Below, in pieces: positions 1 to 6,220 of a stretch of 29,893 nt of DNA. The stretch spans positions 1-29,893 of IMG/VR virus record IMGVR_UViG_3300030450_000974. The stretch is one strand, 5' to 3'. The notes beneath the pieces were generated by a model that made no database searches, was not told where the DNA came from, and saw only the letters and a list, made by a program, of their open reading frames with translations. Source of the stretch: a virus. Position 1 is the stretch's first letter. The number at the start of each line of letters is the position of its first letter. Position numbers and translations under genes: made by a program.

Positions 1-61
1 GATAAGTTTCTATTGTTATGTCAGACCACCTATCGGGTATCGTTAATTTAACTTCCTTCAT
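1..61 (-). CDS. Tail assembly chaperone, N-terminal fragment cut by the window edge
   Basis: The ATG is at 61-59, and the 20 visible codons (MKEVKLTIPDRW...) match the start of the complete gene at 27353-27934. The reading frame runs off the left edge of the window. It is the left-strain copy of the chaperone gene. Here it lies 36 bases downstream of the terminase stop, with no methyltransferase between them. The TTTATATTTATTA leader (65-77 on the plus strand, complemented) precedes the ATG as in the other copy. Confidence 0.8.
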   Translation of the reverse strand, partial: MKEVKLTIPDRWSDITIETY

Positions 62-97
62 TACTAATAAATATAAAAATTGATTATTTGTTTTTTA

Positions 98-1255
98 CTA
101 CAATATATAGTATTTGCCACTATGATTAATAGCTAGTTTATTTAAACATAAATATCTAACCGCATCAACTAAATGGTCATTAACTTTTACAGGTGTATTT
201 AATACATCACCATTTTTATCTGTAGCCCATTTATAACCTCTAAATTCTTTTATTGCATTTAAACTATCTTTTGTTATATGCAATTTATATCTTCTCATTA
301 TATCAATTCCTAAATGTATTCCTGCGCCTTTTTTAGCAGGTTTTATATTGAAACCTTGTCTATATATTTCTTCGATTGTTTTAGGTTCTGCTGAATCACC
401 TATTATTTCGGACTGTCTATCTATTCTAAATTCTCTTAGCTTATTTGCCAGGTCTGTGTTGGTTAATCTCTTTTCATAAAGCATTTCCTTAATATATAAA
501 TTATCATCAGATTGGTATACTGCAACTAAAGCAGATGGTGAATTAGTAAAACCAAAGTCTAATCCATAACCAATTAATCTGCCTTGCACTTCATCTACCA
601 ATTCAAACTTTCTAAATATCATTGTTTGCACAGAACCAATTTCACCTAATCCATACACTTGCCAATAGTCAGGGTCTAAATCTCTTAATCTTTCAATCTC
701 AGCTACAGTATCTTCATCTAAAAAAGGGTTTGCTTTATATGTAGATTTAATAAAGGTACAATCATCACGAACTATTACCTTGTCATATATCCAGGAATAA
801 GGGTCTGAGGGGTTATAATCTAAATAGATTTTTTCTGTTGTTCTTAGTATAAGCTGTTGCCAATCTTCATAGGTAAATTCGTTAGCTTCGTTTAACCATA
901 GATAGTTACGCTTACGCCCTCTAATCTTTTGGCTTTGGTCTACAGAAATAAATTCTAATAAGTTTCCATTAAGTTGATATGATAGTTCTGATTTATTGTG
1001 GTTTTCTTCAGTATATAAATCTAGTTCTTTTAAGATTTGTAACATATCACGATATGCTGTAGCTTTTAATGCAGGTAATGTTTTACGGCAGATAGTATAT
1101 GTTTTGCCTGTATCTTCTAAACATTTAACTATAAATAATTGCGCTAAGGAATAGCTTTTACTAGAACGAGTACCACCTTGTAAACAGGTTATTCTAGTTT
1201 CTGAATTGTATGCCTTGTGAAAGACATTAGTTGTTTTAATCTTTGCCTGTGTCAA
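98..1255 (-). CDS. terL: Terminase large subunit (left-strain allele)
   Basis: DNA-packaging motor: an ATPase that pumps the genome into the prohead and a nuclease that cuts it. The N-terminal ATPase half shows a Walker A-type loop GGTRSSKS (residues 27-34) and Walker B YLWLNEANE (118-126). The C-terminal RNase H-like nuclease shows the expected acidic residues in GLDFG (D233), IIGDSAEP (D288) and HLVDAVRY (D364). At 385 residues it is short for a TerL but both halves are complete. The start is a TTG lying 20 bases inside the terS gene; there is no in-frame ATG before residue 71, so translational coupling to terS is likely. A second allele, about 85% identical by hand count, lies at 28688-29845. 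Confidence 0.95.
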   Translation of the reverse strand: MTQAKIKTTNVFHKAYNSETRITCLQGGTRSSKSYSLAQLFIVKCLEDTGKTYTICRKTLPALKATAYRDMLQILKELDLYTEENHNKSELSYQLNGNLLEFISVDQSQKIRGRKRNYLWLNEANEFTYEDWQQLILRTTEKIYLDYNPSDPYSWIYDKVIVRDDCTFIKSTYKANPFLDEDTVAEIERLRDLDPDYWQVYGLGEIGSVQTMIFRKFELVDEVQGRLIGYGLDFGFTNSPSALVAVYQSDDNLYIKEMLYEKRLTNTDLANKLREFRIDRQSEIIGDSAEPKTIEEIYRQGFNIKPAKKGAGIHLGIDIMRRYKLHITKDSLNAIKEFRGYKWATDKNGDVLNTPVKVNDHLVDAVRYLCLNKLAINHSGKYYIL

Positions 1256-1583
1256 TCACTTCTATTTTAAGTTCTGTTAATGGTTTATCACCACTTGTAA
1301 TATCTAATTTTTCTGCATAACCTCTATCTCTTGCTTTAGATTTTAAATAAAAGATGATACTTGTTTCTTTACCTTTAGATATATTTTTTATCAATTCACC
1401 CTCTACATAATCTATCTGTGCCTGTTGAATATCTTCTACTGCTTTAGCAAATTCAGGGTCGTCTTTCATATACCTATAGTATGTGCTTCTACTTATATTA
1501 CCTGCCTTTTTACAAGCGTGATATATTAGACCTTGTGTTTCTTCTAATGCTTTTAATAATTTATCTTTTTTATTGTGTGCCAT
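1236..1583 (-). CDS. terS: Terminase small subunit
   Basis: A 115-residue protein that should bind the packaging start site and recruit TerL. Residues about 15-50 form a helix-turn-helix (ACKKAGNISRSTYYRYMK). They are followed by a helical segment and the stretch IIFYLKSKARDRGY, which is typical of phage TerS proteins of this class. The gene starts just after the ParB-like gene and overlaps terL by 20 bases. The C-terminal third is repeated at 29826-29893. Assignment rests on motif pattern plus position immediately upstream of terL. Confidence 0.85.
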   Translation of the reverse strand: MAHNKKDKLLKALEETQGLIYHACKKAGNISRSTYYRYMKDDPEFAKAVEDIQQAQIDYVEGELIKNISKGKETSIIFYLKSKARDRGYAEKLDITSGDKPLTELKIEVIDTGKD

Positions 1584-1588
1584 TTGTA

Positions 1589-2080
1589 CTATTTTATCTT
1601 AACATTATAACCTTTATCTTTTAGTTCGTTGTACAGTTGTTTTGCTTTAATTAAATCATCTTCTTTTATAGTTATTGTAGCTACATCTTCTTTATCTTCT
1701 TTTATCTTGTCTATATTTAAATCTAAATCAATATGCTTAAAACCCCAATCAATTAAATTATCTATATCAAATTCATTAGCCAATATATCCATATCAAATT
1801 CGCCTGTGTTTTTATTTAACCTTACATTTAATTCTCTTTCTTTTTCTTTACTTAAATTTAAAACTACACAACCAACTTCTTTATATTTTAATTCTTTACA
1901 TATTTTTAAACGCTGATGCCCACCAATCACTACAAAACCATTTTCATTGATTATAATTGGATCAACTAAACCAAATTTTTCAATAGACTGTTTTAGGTCT
2001 TTATACTGCTTTGTGCTTATTTGTCTTGGATTATATGTAGCAGGTTTTAATTTATGTGTTTTTATTTTCTCTATTTTCAT
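1589..2080 (-). CDS. ParB/Srx-fold protein
   Basis: Residues 1-90 match the ParB N-terminal fold: a conserved YNPR box (residues 16-19), the DLKQSIEKFG helix, PIIINENG, and the signature VIGGHQRLK (51-59), which corresponds to the ParB phosphate/CTP-binding GG-H-R box. The last 60 residues are Lys/Asp/Glu-rich and have no recognised domain. Phage proteins of this kind often sit beside terminase or methyltransferase genes; some are nucleases, others DNA-binding. Here it lies between the HNH gene (ATGA overlap) and terS, so a role in genome processing is plausible but inferred. Confidence 0.85.
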   Translation of the reverse strand: MKIEKIKTHKLKPATYNPRQISTKQYKDLKQSIEKFGLVDPIIINENGFVVIGGHQRLKICKELKYKEVGCVVLNLSKEKERELNVRLNKNTGEFDMDILANEFDIDNLIDWGFKHIDLDLNIDKIKEDKEDVATITIKEDDLIKAKQLYNELKDKGYNVKIK

Positions 2081-2373
2081 TTCTTAAATTTTTTCTCGTA
2101 TTCTATTCTTGCATATACTTGGTGACATACATTCTCCAGGTGTTTTATCCTGCAGAACATATTAAATGCAGAATCGGACTCTGCCTTATTGTGGCATTCT
2201 CTACACAAGCCCATTAAATTTTCGATATAATCTTTATTTTTACTACCACCCATTCCCCTTGCGTTTAAATGGTGAATGTCTACTGCTCGGTCTTGTTGAC
2301 AGAATTCGCAAATTACAAAATCTTGTTCTCCATAATCGAAGAACTGCATATATATTTTAGTATGCTTCTTCAA
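2077..2373 (-). CDS. HNH endonuclease
   Basis: A 98-residue nuclease with a zinc-knuckle HNH fold: CEFC (C22, C25), the catalytic-type DIHH (H34/H35), an Asn in ENLMGLC (N52), then CRECH (C57, C60, H61). The first HNH histidine is doubled, as is usual. In many phages an HNH enzyme beside terS/terL is needed for specific genome cutting during packaging, and the position here (two genes upstream of terS) agrees. It overlaps the upstream small Cys-rich gene by 17 bases and the ParB-like gene by 4. Confidence 0.9.
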   Translation of the reverse strand: MKKHTKIYMQFFDYGEQDFVICEFCQQDRAVDIHHLNARGMGGSKNKDYIENLMGLCRECHNKAESDSAFNMFCRIKHLENVCHQVYARIEYEKKFKK

Positions 2374-2518
2374 GTTTCTTTCTTGGCATTAATTTTAAAT
2401 CATCCTTGTGTGATGTTACTAAAAATTTTCCTTTACAAAAATTACAACAACTATTTTTCACTAAGGTCATCCTTACACAACGCAAACAAAATCTAAACAT
2501 TTGGCTTTCTTTATTCAT
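2357..2518 (-). CDS. Small Cys-rich protein, zinc-ribbon-like (53 aa)
   Basis: A 53-residue frame with ATG at 2518-2516. That ATG overlaps the stop of the upstream tiny gene (ATGA). Two cysteine pairs, CLRC (11-14) and CNFC (25-28, preceded by another Cys), are 10 residues apart and have the spacing of a treble-clef or zinc-ribbon knuckle. The C-terminal half is basic and charged. It overlaps the HNH gene start by 17 bases. The tight coupling on both sides supports a real gene. It may bind nucleic acid; function unknown. Confidence 0.65.
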   Translation of the reverse strand: MNKESQMFRFCLRCVRMTLVKNSCCNFCKGKFLVTSHKDDLKLMPRKKLEEAY

Positions 2519-2625
2519 CTCCCTTGTCCTCTATATTTTTTAATCGGTTTATTATTTTTACTATGTATACCTTTACGCTTTTTGCGTTTTTTTATTCTAT
2601 GGTCATATACTATTCTCTTAGCCAT
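2515..2625 (-). CDS. Tiny highly basic protein (36 aa)
   Basis: Thirty-six residues with a Lys/Arg cluster (RIKKRKKRKGIHSKNN) and the C-terminal box KKYRGQGR. From memory, short basic proteins ending in a similar box recur in Bacteroidota phages, but I cannot verify that here. It overlaps the 119-residue gene upstream by 8 bases and the 53-residue gene downstream through ATGA, which fits a packed operon. The charge suggests DNA or RNA binding; nothing more can be said. Confidence 0.6.
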   Translation of the reverse strand: MAKRIVYDHRIKKRKKRKGIHSKNNKPIKKYRGQGR

Positions 2626-2977
2626 TTGTTTTACAACTATTTTGATATACTTTTTTTAATTTGGATAATGTTTGTTGAACACAGCTACTACAACCACTTG
2701 GTTTTTTATTGGCTTTAAAAACCTTATTATATAGCTTTACCATAATAGCCTGGTCATCTCTTGTTATTGTTCCTTTATCCAATCTAGGTAATACCGATTC
2801 ATATATAGATATTTCATCATCTGTAAATGGTCTACTATAAGGAAACATTTGGTTTAGTTTTTTCTTGCGTTCTTCACACCCACAATCTTCACCAAGTATT
2901 TTTTTTGCAACTTTATCTATTCCCGTTGCCTTTAATACCTTTTCTACTGAATCACCCAATCCTTTACTTTTTACCAT
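2618..2977 (-). CDS. Conserved phage protein with paired cysteines, function unknown
   Basis: A 119-residue protein. The N-terminal part reads KSKGLGDSVEKVLKATGIDK, then EDCGCEERKKKLNQMFPY. A central helical segment follows, and the C-terminus has CSSC (95-98) and a further Cys. The CGC and CxxC pairs could chelate one metal. The N-terminal wording is familiar from hypothetical proteins of flavobacterial phages, with no known role. Its ATG overlaps the stop of the 30-residue membrane peptide gene, so the two are translationally linked. Confidence 0.8.
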   Translation of the reverse strand: MVKSKGLGDSVEKVLKATGIDKVAKKILGEDCGCEERKKKLNQMFPYSRPFTDDEISIYESVLPRLDKGTITRDDQAIMVKLYNKVFKANKKPSGCSSCVQQTLSKLKKVYQNSCKTNG

Positions 2978-3063
2978 AGTGCTATTAAAAATAAAGTTAT
3001 TAATGCTATAATTGTGACTCCAACTAAAACATTAGCTATAAAATCTTCTTCGTTTTGTAACAT
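2971..3063 (-). CDS. Single-pass membrane micropeptide (30 aa)
   Basis: ATG at 3063-3061, stop at 2973-2971. Eight polar residues (MLQNEEDF) are followed by an uninterrupted hydrophobic helix of about 20 residues ending in ALW, enough for one membrane span. It begins right after the sigma-like gene stop and overlaps the next gene by 7 bases, filling what would otherwise be a gap. No family is recognised. Similar peptides in phages regulate membrane enzymes or block superinfection, but nothing here shows which. Confidence 0.55.
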   Translation of the reverse strand: MLQNEEDFIANVLVGVTIIALITLFLIALW

Positions 3064-3064
3064 A

Positions 3065-3571
3065 TTATTTTTCATTTATTAAATAGGTTTTTACATTTGT
3101 TATTGCTTTGTGAAGAGTGTTGCGGTTTATTTTAGTTTCTCTTTGCATCTGATTTAAACTAAATCCCTCTCGGTAATATATGCGAAAAACCTCCGCATCG
3201 AACCAATATAAATCTTTTAATTTGTCATCTATCCAATTTAATCTTTCTTCTATTAATTCCTTTTCTTCTATTATAAAATCAACTTCATCTTCGGTAATTT
3301 GTTCCACTATTTGCGAAACGTGATATTCATAATACTTTTTGTATTTATAGTAGTACCTGCTTGTTTTACTAAAGAATTGATTAACCATTACACGAGCCAC
3401 ATAAAATGTCATTTGCTTCTTATCTATAATTTCTTTTATTCTATCTTGGTCACATTTATATAGTTCTTCAATTACAAAACTTAATAAATCATCTGACCCC
3501 CTGCCACTACTTATATTATAAACCATATCCTTTAGTTTATCATAGTTTGCCACAAGGTATTCGTTTAACAT
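3065..3571 (-). CDS. Sigma-factor-like DNA-binding protein
   Basis: A 168-residue helical protein with the two-domain plan of a small sigma-70/ECF factor. Residues about 8-80 resemble region 2 (GRGSDDLLSFVIEELYK, then FYVARVMVNQFF). A charged linker follows. The C-terminal helix-turn-helix (residues about 130-163, AEVFRIYYREGFSLNQMQRE then INRNTLHKAI) resembles region 4. It lies late in the early region, just before packaging and structural genes, so it could redirect host polymerase to late promoters. The alternative is a plain HTH regulator; the sequence is divergent. Confidence 0.65.
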   Translation of the reverse strand: MLNEYLVANYDKLKDMVYNISSGRGSDDLLSFVIEELYKCDQDRIKEIIDKKQMTFYVARVMVNQFFSKTSRYYYKYKKYYEYHVSQIVEQITEDEVDFIIEEKELIEERLNWIDDKLKDLYWFDAEVFRIYYREGFSLNQMQRETKINRNTLHKAITNVKTYLINEK

Positions 3572-3846
3572 ATTTTTATTATAGAGGGTATATTTAGTTG
3601 CTTCATTAAATTATATTCTACACTTGAGATTTTAGAAATATCTACCTCTGCTATGTTTCCAAATCTTTTATGTAACCTTTTATAAATATAATTCTTTATA
3701 GAATTGTTTTTTTTCAAATCTCGTAAAACAAAACATAACTCTGCACCACTCTCAAATAAAATTGTAAACAGGTAACTGTTAGTATCTATATAATCCCAAT
3801 GCAATCGGTCTTTTCTTGTGTTGAAAAATGTGGGTTTAACTTTCAT
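3565..3846 (-). CDS. Hypothetical protein (93 aa)
   Basis: I do not recognise this protein. I chose the ATG at 3846 over a GTG four codons upstream (3858), because the ATG overlaps the end of the C5 methyltransferase gene in the compact way seen elsewhere here. Features: an N-terminal KPTFFNTRKDRLHWDY, a hydrophobic middle (SYLFTILFESGAELCFVL), and a basic helical part (YIYKRLHKRFG). The stop overlaps the sigma-like gene by 7 bases. It looks soluble and globular; function unknown. Confidence 0.75.
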   Translation of the reverse strand: MKVKPTFFNTRKDRLHWDYIDTNSYLFTILFESGAELCFVLRDLKKNNSIKNYIYKRLHKRFGNIAEVDISKISSVEYNLMKQLNIPSIIKIC

Positions 3847-4471
3847 CAAATAATCCACCCTGAACAGGTGTTGGTTTTATTGAAAACAAATAACAGTCAA
3901 AAATATGCAAACCCAAATCAGGGTCTACCATATTTCTCAATACCTTTTTTTTGTTTTTTATATTAGTGTTTTTTATATCAAAACCATAAACGATACTACT
4001 TCCTGTTATATTATTATGGATTCTTTTTGTTTTAACTTCAAAATTACTAATTCTAAAGTTCGACCAATAAGCGTGTCTATGTAATTTGTAAGAGGGTTGT
4101 ATTAAATAATCATAATATGGAATAACATTTTCTACAATCCATTTTGTTTCTATTTTAGCAAAATGTTTTAACAGTATTATTTCTTGGTATAAATCCATTG
4201 CAGGGTATAATGCTTTATATTGTCCGGAGTGAACCCCACAACGCCTTATCTCACTATGAGAAGGACAAGGTGGACTACTCCAAATAAAATCATATTCTTT
4301 ATAGTGGTCTAATAAATATTGGTGTGCATCTGTAACAATAACTTTGTCATTAGGAAATAAATTTTGATAAACAGCAGCAATATCTTCATCATATTCAATA
4401 GCAGTTACATTACAATTTGTCCATAATTTTCTGTTACCACCAATACCTGAATATAAATTTAAAACCCTCAT
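3836..4471 (-). CDS. DNA (cytosine-5) methyltransferase, compact
   Basis: Transfers methyl from S-adenosylmethionine to C5 of cytosine. Motif I is LNLYSGIGG (4-12), the acidic motif II region is TAIEYDED (23-30), motif IV with the catalytic cysteine is SSPPCPSHS (65-73, C69), and motif VI is IVENV (112-116). At 211 residues it is shorter than typical bacterial m5C enzymes (300-400). The target-recognition region is reduced, and I see no clear motif IX/X. No restriction partner is adjacent, so it is probably an orphan anti-restriction enzyme protecting phage DNA. Confidence 0.85.
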   Translation of the reverse strand: MRVLNLYSGIGGNRKLWTNCNVTAIEYDEDIAAVYQNLFPNDKVIVTDAHQYLLDHYKEYDFIWSSPPCPSHSEIRRCGVHSGQYKALYPAMDLYQEIILLKHFAKIETKWIVENVIPYYDYLIQPSYKLHRHAYWSNFRISNFEVKTKRIHNNITGSSIVYGFDIKNTNIKNKKKVLRNMVDPDLGLHIFDCYLFSIKPTPVQGGLFDES

Positions 4472-4475
4472 TTTA

Positions 4476-4811
4476 TTATAATTTTAAATAATTTATTATT
4501 GTATCTAATGCTTCATCTATTCCTTTACAAACACAAGATTTATAATTTCTTTTATTTAACTCTTTTTGCCAATATAATTGTTCCTTAGTTGGCTTGTTAT
4601 AACCAACCTTTAATTCTATTGCCAATCCATAATAATCACCTCTTGGTTCATATATAAATAAATCAGGAAAACCTTTTTTGTAGCCAGACTTTTTAGCTTT
4701 TATACGCTGACTAAAATGAACTTGATATTGCCCACCCATACTACCACAATATAAAACATTGTTAAGATCTAAATATTTACAAACTGCTTTTTGTAATTGA
4801 TATTCTTTCAT
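4476..4811 (-). CDS. VRR-NUC family nuclease
   Basis: A PD-(D/E)XK-fold nuclease of the VRR-NUC type, a family that acts on branched or flapped DNA. The N-terminal helix is KEYQLQKAVCKYL. The core shows GFPDLFIY (catalytic Asp), AIELKVG (ExK) and the KPTKEQLYWQKEL helix with its conserved Gln. I chose the ATG at 4811; reading back to an upstream GTG (4847) would run through the inverted repeat at 4832-4895. It lies between the initiator and the methyltransferase, so a replication or recombination role is likely. Confidence 0.85.
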   Translation of the reverse strand: MKEYQLQKAVCKYLDLNNVLYCGSMGGQYQVHFSQRIKAKKSGYKKGFPDLFIYEPRGDYYGLAIELKVGYNKPTKEQLYWQKELNKRNYKSCVCKGIDEALDTIINYLKL

Positions 4812-4831
4812 AGTGGTTCGAGTCAAAGAGG

Positions 4832-4895
4832 GGGGTGTATAGAACACTTTTAAAGCTGTGTGATGACCAAATCTTAAAACAGCTTTTTACACCCC
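4832..4895. other. Nested inverted repeats in the gap before the VRR-NUC gene
   Basis: Two inverted pairs are nested: GGGGTGTA at 4832-4839 with TACACCCC at 4888-4895, and AAAGCTGT at 4852-4859 with ACAGCTTT at 4879-4886. A third pair, TATAGAACA (4838-4846) with TGTTCTATA (4912-4920), overlaps the set. The stop of the 56-residue gene abuts one arm. There is no U-tract, so it is more likely a processing, protein-binding or translation-control structure than a terminator. Confidence 0.55.
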
Positions 4896-5066
4896 TTACC
4901 CCCTATAATATTGTTCTATAATTTCTAATTTATCTTTTATACTTAATTTATTTAAAAATTCTGACAATAATAAATTGTGCTCCCAAGATTTCATAATTCT
5001 AAAAGTTTCTCGGTGAATTTCATTTTCGCTATAATATGCTTTTCGTGAATAATTAAATTTCTTCAT
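4896..5066 (-). CDS. Small hypothetical protein (56 aa)
   Basis: ATG at 5066-5064, five bases after the initiator stop; TAA at 4898-4896. The product is 56 residues, rich in Lys, Tyr and Glu and apparently all-helical (YSRKAYYSENEIHRETFRIM, then FLNKLSIKDKLEIIEQYY). I do not recognise it. It fills a gap exactly between the initiator gene and the structured 84-base spacer, and its codon use resembles its neighbours, which supports a real gene. A helper of the initiator is possible but unproven. Confidence 0.6.
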   Translation of the reverse strand: MKKFNYSRKAYYSENEIHRETFRIMKSWEHNLLLSEFLNKLSIKDKLEIIEQYYRG

Positions 5067-5071
5067 AACAA

Positions 5072-5839
5072 TTACTTTTTAATCCATTTTCCGCCACTAT
5101 TAGGATTATATATATATTCATATCCAAGTGACTTTAATTTTTCTTCATATTTTTTTCTACCCTCACCATCCATTTTTTTATATAAAAATTCATCAAAATA
5201 ATCAGGCATTTTATTTTTTTCTTTATTAAACCCATTGTTTACCCATCTCTTTAATCTTAGATTTAAATTCCAGGTGCGCTCAAGTTCCCACCTCATTTTA
5301 CTACTTGATTTATTTAACTCAGACCAATAGGCATAAAAATTTTCTAAATCTTCTTTATCAAAATCTTTGTGGGTAAATACCGATTTTTTAAAATCGTGTA
5401 TTCTATTATCTATTTTATTTTTACTAATACTTTTACTACTACTAATACTATTACTAATACTAATACTAGCATTGCCGTTGGAATGCGGTCGCATTGCAGT
5501 CGCATTTTTCCACCTTTTATTAGCGTTCTCTTTGGCTTTGTTGCTTTTAGCATTAATATCTTCTAGATGATTATTTAAACGCTTAGAATAAAAACAACCA
5601 TCTTCTACTACAAACAAATCAAAATCTTCTATCACTTGTTTTAATTTGCTAGAATCACATTGTAAGCTGAACGCTAAGGCATCGTAATCATCTATACATA
5701 GTTTGTTCTCCTCATTAAATAAAAGTTCTAAGATCGCCCAAAATATGCCGTATGATTCTATTCCTAATTTGCTTCTCATTTTAATTACCTTGTAATCATT
5801 AAAGCTAGTGGATTCGTGTAAAAAGTAAGTTTTCTTCAT
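5072..5839 (-). CDS. DUF4373 (Lin1244/Lin1753-like) replication initiator
   Basis: A 255-residue protein. Residues 1-100 match the Lin1244/Lin1753-like N-terminal domain of phage replication proteins (YFLHESTSFND, MRSKLGIESYGIFWAILEL, CFYSKRLNNHLEDI). A low-complexity Ser/Ile/Asn linker (about 120-145) follows. The C-terminal helical part (FYAYWSELNKSSSKMRWELE) is the kind of DnaD-like or helicase-loading tail seen in such proteins. The known role of the family is inferred: origin recognition and helicase loading. The linker DNA carries repeats that may be the origin. An intrinsic terminator lies directly upstream. Confidence 0.8.
   Translation of the reverse strand: MKKTYFLHESTSFNDYKVIKMRSKLGIESYGIFWAILELLFNEENKLCIDDYDALAFSLQCDSSKLKQVIEDFDLFVVEDGCFYSKRLNNHLEDINAKSNKAKENANKRWKNATAMRPHSNGNASISISNSISSSKSISKNKIDNRIHDFKKSVFTHKDFDKEDLENFYAYWSELNKSSSKMRWELERTWNLNLRLKRWVNNGFNKEKNKMPDYFDEFLYKKMDGEGRKKYEEKLKSLGYEYIYNPNSGGKWIKK
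5423..5506. other. Candidate replication origin inside the initiator gene
   Basis: The linker-coding part of the initiator gene combines two kinds of repeat. Short GC-rich repeats are GTCGCATT at 5488-5495 and again at 5499-5506, the first being part of the near-palindrome AATGCG-GT-CGCATT (5482-5495). Beside them is an AT-rich run with ACTAATAC at 5423, 5441 and 5453 and CTAATAC at 5460. On the minus strand this reads as iteron-like sites followed by TAG/TATTAG triplets, as in other origins embedded in initiator genes. Function is inferred. Confidence 0.4.
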
Positions 5840-5852
5840 AATCGTTAAATAT

Positions 5853-5884
5853 AAAAAAAATGCCCATATTAAAAAATACAGGCA
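5853..5884 (-). terminator. Intrinsic terminator upstream of the replication initiator
   Basis: On the minus strand a 10-base stem (TGCCTGTATT with AATATGGGCA, two G-U pairs) encloses a TTTT loop and is followed at once by eight Ts. This is textbook form for Rho-independent termination. It lies between the SSB-like gene (stop at 5891) and the initiator start (5839), leaving only about 13 bases after the T-tract. Confidence 0.85.
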
Positions 5885-5890
5885 CTATAA

Positions 5891-6208
5891 TTAAAATGGT
5901 GTTTCATTGGATTCTTCTACAAAAGTGTTTTCTATTCTCAACTCTTTAACCATTAGAGTATTATAAAATTTTCCCTTAAAATCATTACTTTTTATATAAA
6001 AATCTATATTAACTATTATACCCTCTTTTAATTTATGATTAGTTTCTATTACATTTATTCTCTCTTGTCCAAAAATTTCAAACTGCTGAACGTGATTAAA
6101 CCCCGTATCTAATTCTTCTATTGTAATTAGTTTTTTAACGAAATCACCTTTTTGAGTGTTAATGTTTAATGTTTCTATACTTTTAATTTTTCCTCTTATT
6201 TTATACAT
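5891..6208 (-). CDS. SSB-like OB-fold protein (DUF3127)
   Basis: A 105-residue protein resembling the DUF3127 family of Bacteroidota and their phages, thought to be single-stranded-DNA-binding OB folds. An N-terminal strand set (YKIRGKIKSIETLN) is followed by KLITIEELDTGFNHVQQFEIFG, then VNIDFYIKSND and the last strand. The C-terminus is acidic and ends in ESNETPF, like the SSB tip (DDIPF type) that recruits partner proteins. It precedes the initiator and follows a recombination-associated gene, so it probably coats phage single strands during replication. Confidence 0.8.
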   Translation of the reverse strand: MYKIRGKIKSIETLNINTQKGDFVKKLITIEELDTGFNHVQQFEIFGQERINVIETNHKLKEGIIVNIDFYIKSNDFKGKFYNTLMVKELRIENTFVEESNETPF

Positions 6209-6220
6209 CTTATTTATTTA

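Larger units (their letters stand above)
1..1303. repeat. Left copy of an imperfect terminal repeat (pairs with 27874-29893)
   Basis: This block repeats the locus at 27874-29893. The outer edges are nearly identical: 1-77 differs from 27874-27950 at two bases, and about 1177-1303 differs from 29767-29893 at one (A at 1290, G at 29880). The interior encodes two diverged large terminases, and a methyltransferase is present only on the right. The copies are not identical, so this is not an ordinary direct terminal repeat. It fits overlapping ends of a circular assembly made from two strains. Confidence 0.85.

Noticed and set aside
1629-1916. Plus-strand frame opposite the ParB-like gene
   Set aside because: Low-complexity Ser/Leu/Phe/Ile product opposite a gene with a conserved GGHQR box; a shadow frame.
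4815-4824. GGTTCGAGTC on the plus strand looks like a tRNA T-loop
   Set aside because: The flanking bases (AGTGG and CAAAG) do not form a T-stem, and no acceptor, D or anticodon arm can be built around it.
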